Assembly: GCF_964028195.1 (NCBI RefSeq)
Contig: NZ_OZ034750.1
Location: forward strand, 1,054,001 to 1,118,000
Length of the DNA stretch: 64,000 nucleotides
Source: Wolbachia endosymbiont (group A) of Pogonocherus hispidulus
GTDB lineage: Bacteria > Pseudomonadota > Alphaproteobacteria > Rickettsiales > Anaplasmataceae
Reading direction: 5' to 3'
Shown: in pieces, positions 63,714 to 64,000 of the stretch
How the letters are laid out: each line of letters starts with the position of its first letter
How positions within the stretch are numbered: position 1 is the first letter of the stretch
Notes under the pieces: model-generated
Databases searched by the model: none
Told to the model about the DNA's origin: nothing
What the model saw: the letters and a program-made list of their open reading frames with translations, nothing else
Made by a program: the position numbers and the translations under genes

Positions 63714-64000
63714 TCAAGGAGAAGTCCTATCTTTATTGTGGGTAAGTGACTCTACACTGTTCACTTTCAGTTGCTTATCCAAGTCATGCCCTATTTTTAT
63801 TTTAAAAAATCCAAATTTTTCGCACAATTTCTGAAAGCATTCTTTTATGACGTCAAACAAGTTTTTATCACCTATATTATAGTTCTTCAGTCTCTTAGGA
63901 ACAGTAAGTGACAATTTACCATCTTTATATGTCACATCATCTTTCCCATCTTGGGACTGAAGTGTGAACTCTAGTGAGCTATCCAATTTACATAATTCTT
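63714..64000 (-). CDS. C-terminal part of an unidentified protein, runs off the right edge
   Basis: The frame is open to base 64000 and has no ATG of its own; TTG at 63986 is a weak candidate start. The visible part has FTLQSQDGKDDVTYKDGKLS, LTVPKRLKNYNIG and a helical FDVIKECFQKLCEKFGFFKI. It converges with miaA, their stops being 6 bases apart. Family unknown. Confidence 0.5.
   Translation of the reverse strand, partial: ELCKLDSSLEFTLQSQDGKDDVTYKDGKLSLTVPKRLKNYNIGDKNLFDVIKECFQKLCEKFGFFKIKIGHDLDKQLKVNSVESLTHNKDRTSP

Overview
The window is a piece of a Wolbachia-type alphaproteobacterial genome (Rickettsiales endosymbiont). It is AT-rich, its housekeeping genes look rickettsial, intergenic palindromic repeats are common, and ankyrin proteins are present. 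Its middle third is a prophage of the WO type. No gene is assigned to a strain, and no rRNA, tRNA or CRISPR array was recognised.

Layout. 1-7375 is chromosomal: a merR fragment, ihfA, an MFS transporter, decayed ankyrin/Nudix/guanylate-kinase-like genes, folD, ubiX (with an in-frame palindromic element), a GapR-like gene, a CNNM/HlyC transporter and argD. 7376-45112 is prophage WO. It holds radC split by a large-serine-recombinase element, a double-HTH regulator, a patatin phospholipase split by a group II intron, and an ankyrin gene. Next come a P2-like contractile-tail operon (D, X, U, tape measure, E/E', tube, sheath), tail-fibre genes, a replication/recombination block, a phage sigma factor and a RuvC-like nuclease. 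The prophage ends with a ParB-methyltransferase gene cut by a group II intron that itself contains a second group II intron. No terminase, portal, capsid or baseplate gene is present, so this prophage is tail-rich and headless. 45276-64000 is chromosomal again: yggT, ftsK, ispG, fumC, proS, acpS, an Mrp/Nuo-like antiporter, a virB8 paralogue, holB, tsaC, miaA and several Wolbachia-specific proteins.

The most striking locus is an IS110-family element at 23772-25635 inside a tail-tube gene. Its upstream non-coding segment has four 7-9 nt stretches. Two pair with the reconstructed target site and two with the element's own right and left ends, as expected for an IS110 bridge RNA. The boundaries set by those guides enclose a complete second tail-tube gene. 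The element therefore appears to disrupt a phage structural gene and to carry a full replacement, whose target site differs by synonymous changes that also destroy the CT core.

Other notable points: three copies of a long promoter-like motif precede the three early/late prophage operons, next to a phage-encoded sigma factor. The serine recombinase sits on the JAMM-motif His codon of radC, with attL, attR, attP and attB all reconstructable. A TTTTTTG slippery site would make a P2-like E-E' fusion. A Wolbachia membrane protein with a proline-rich tract and a WH2-like motif is split by one in-frame stop.
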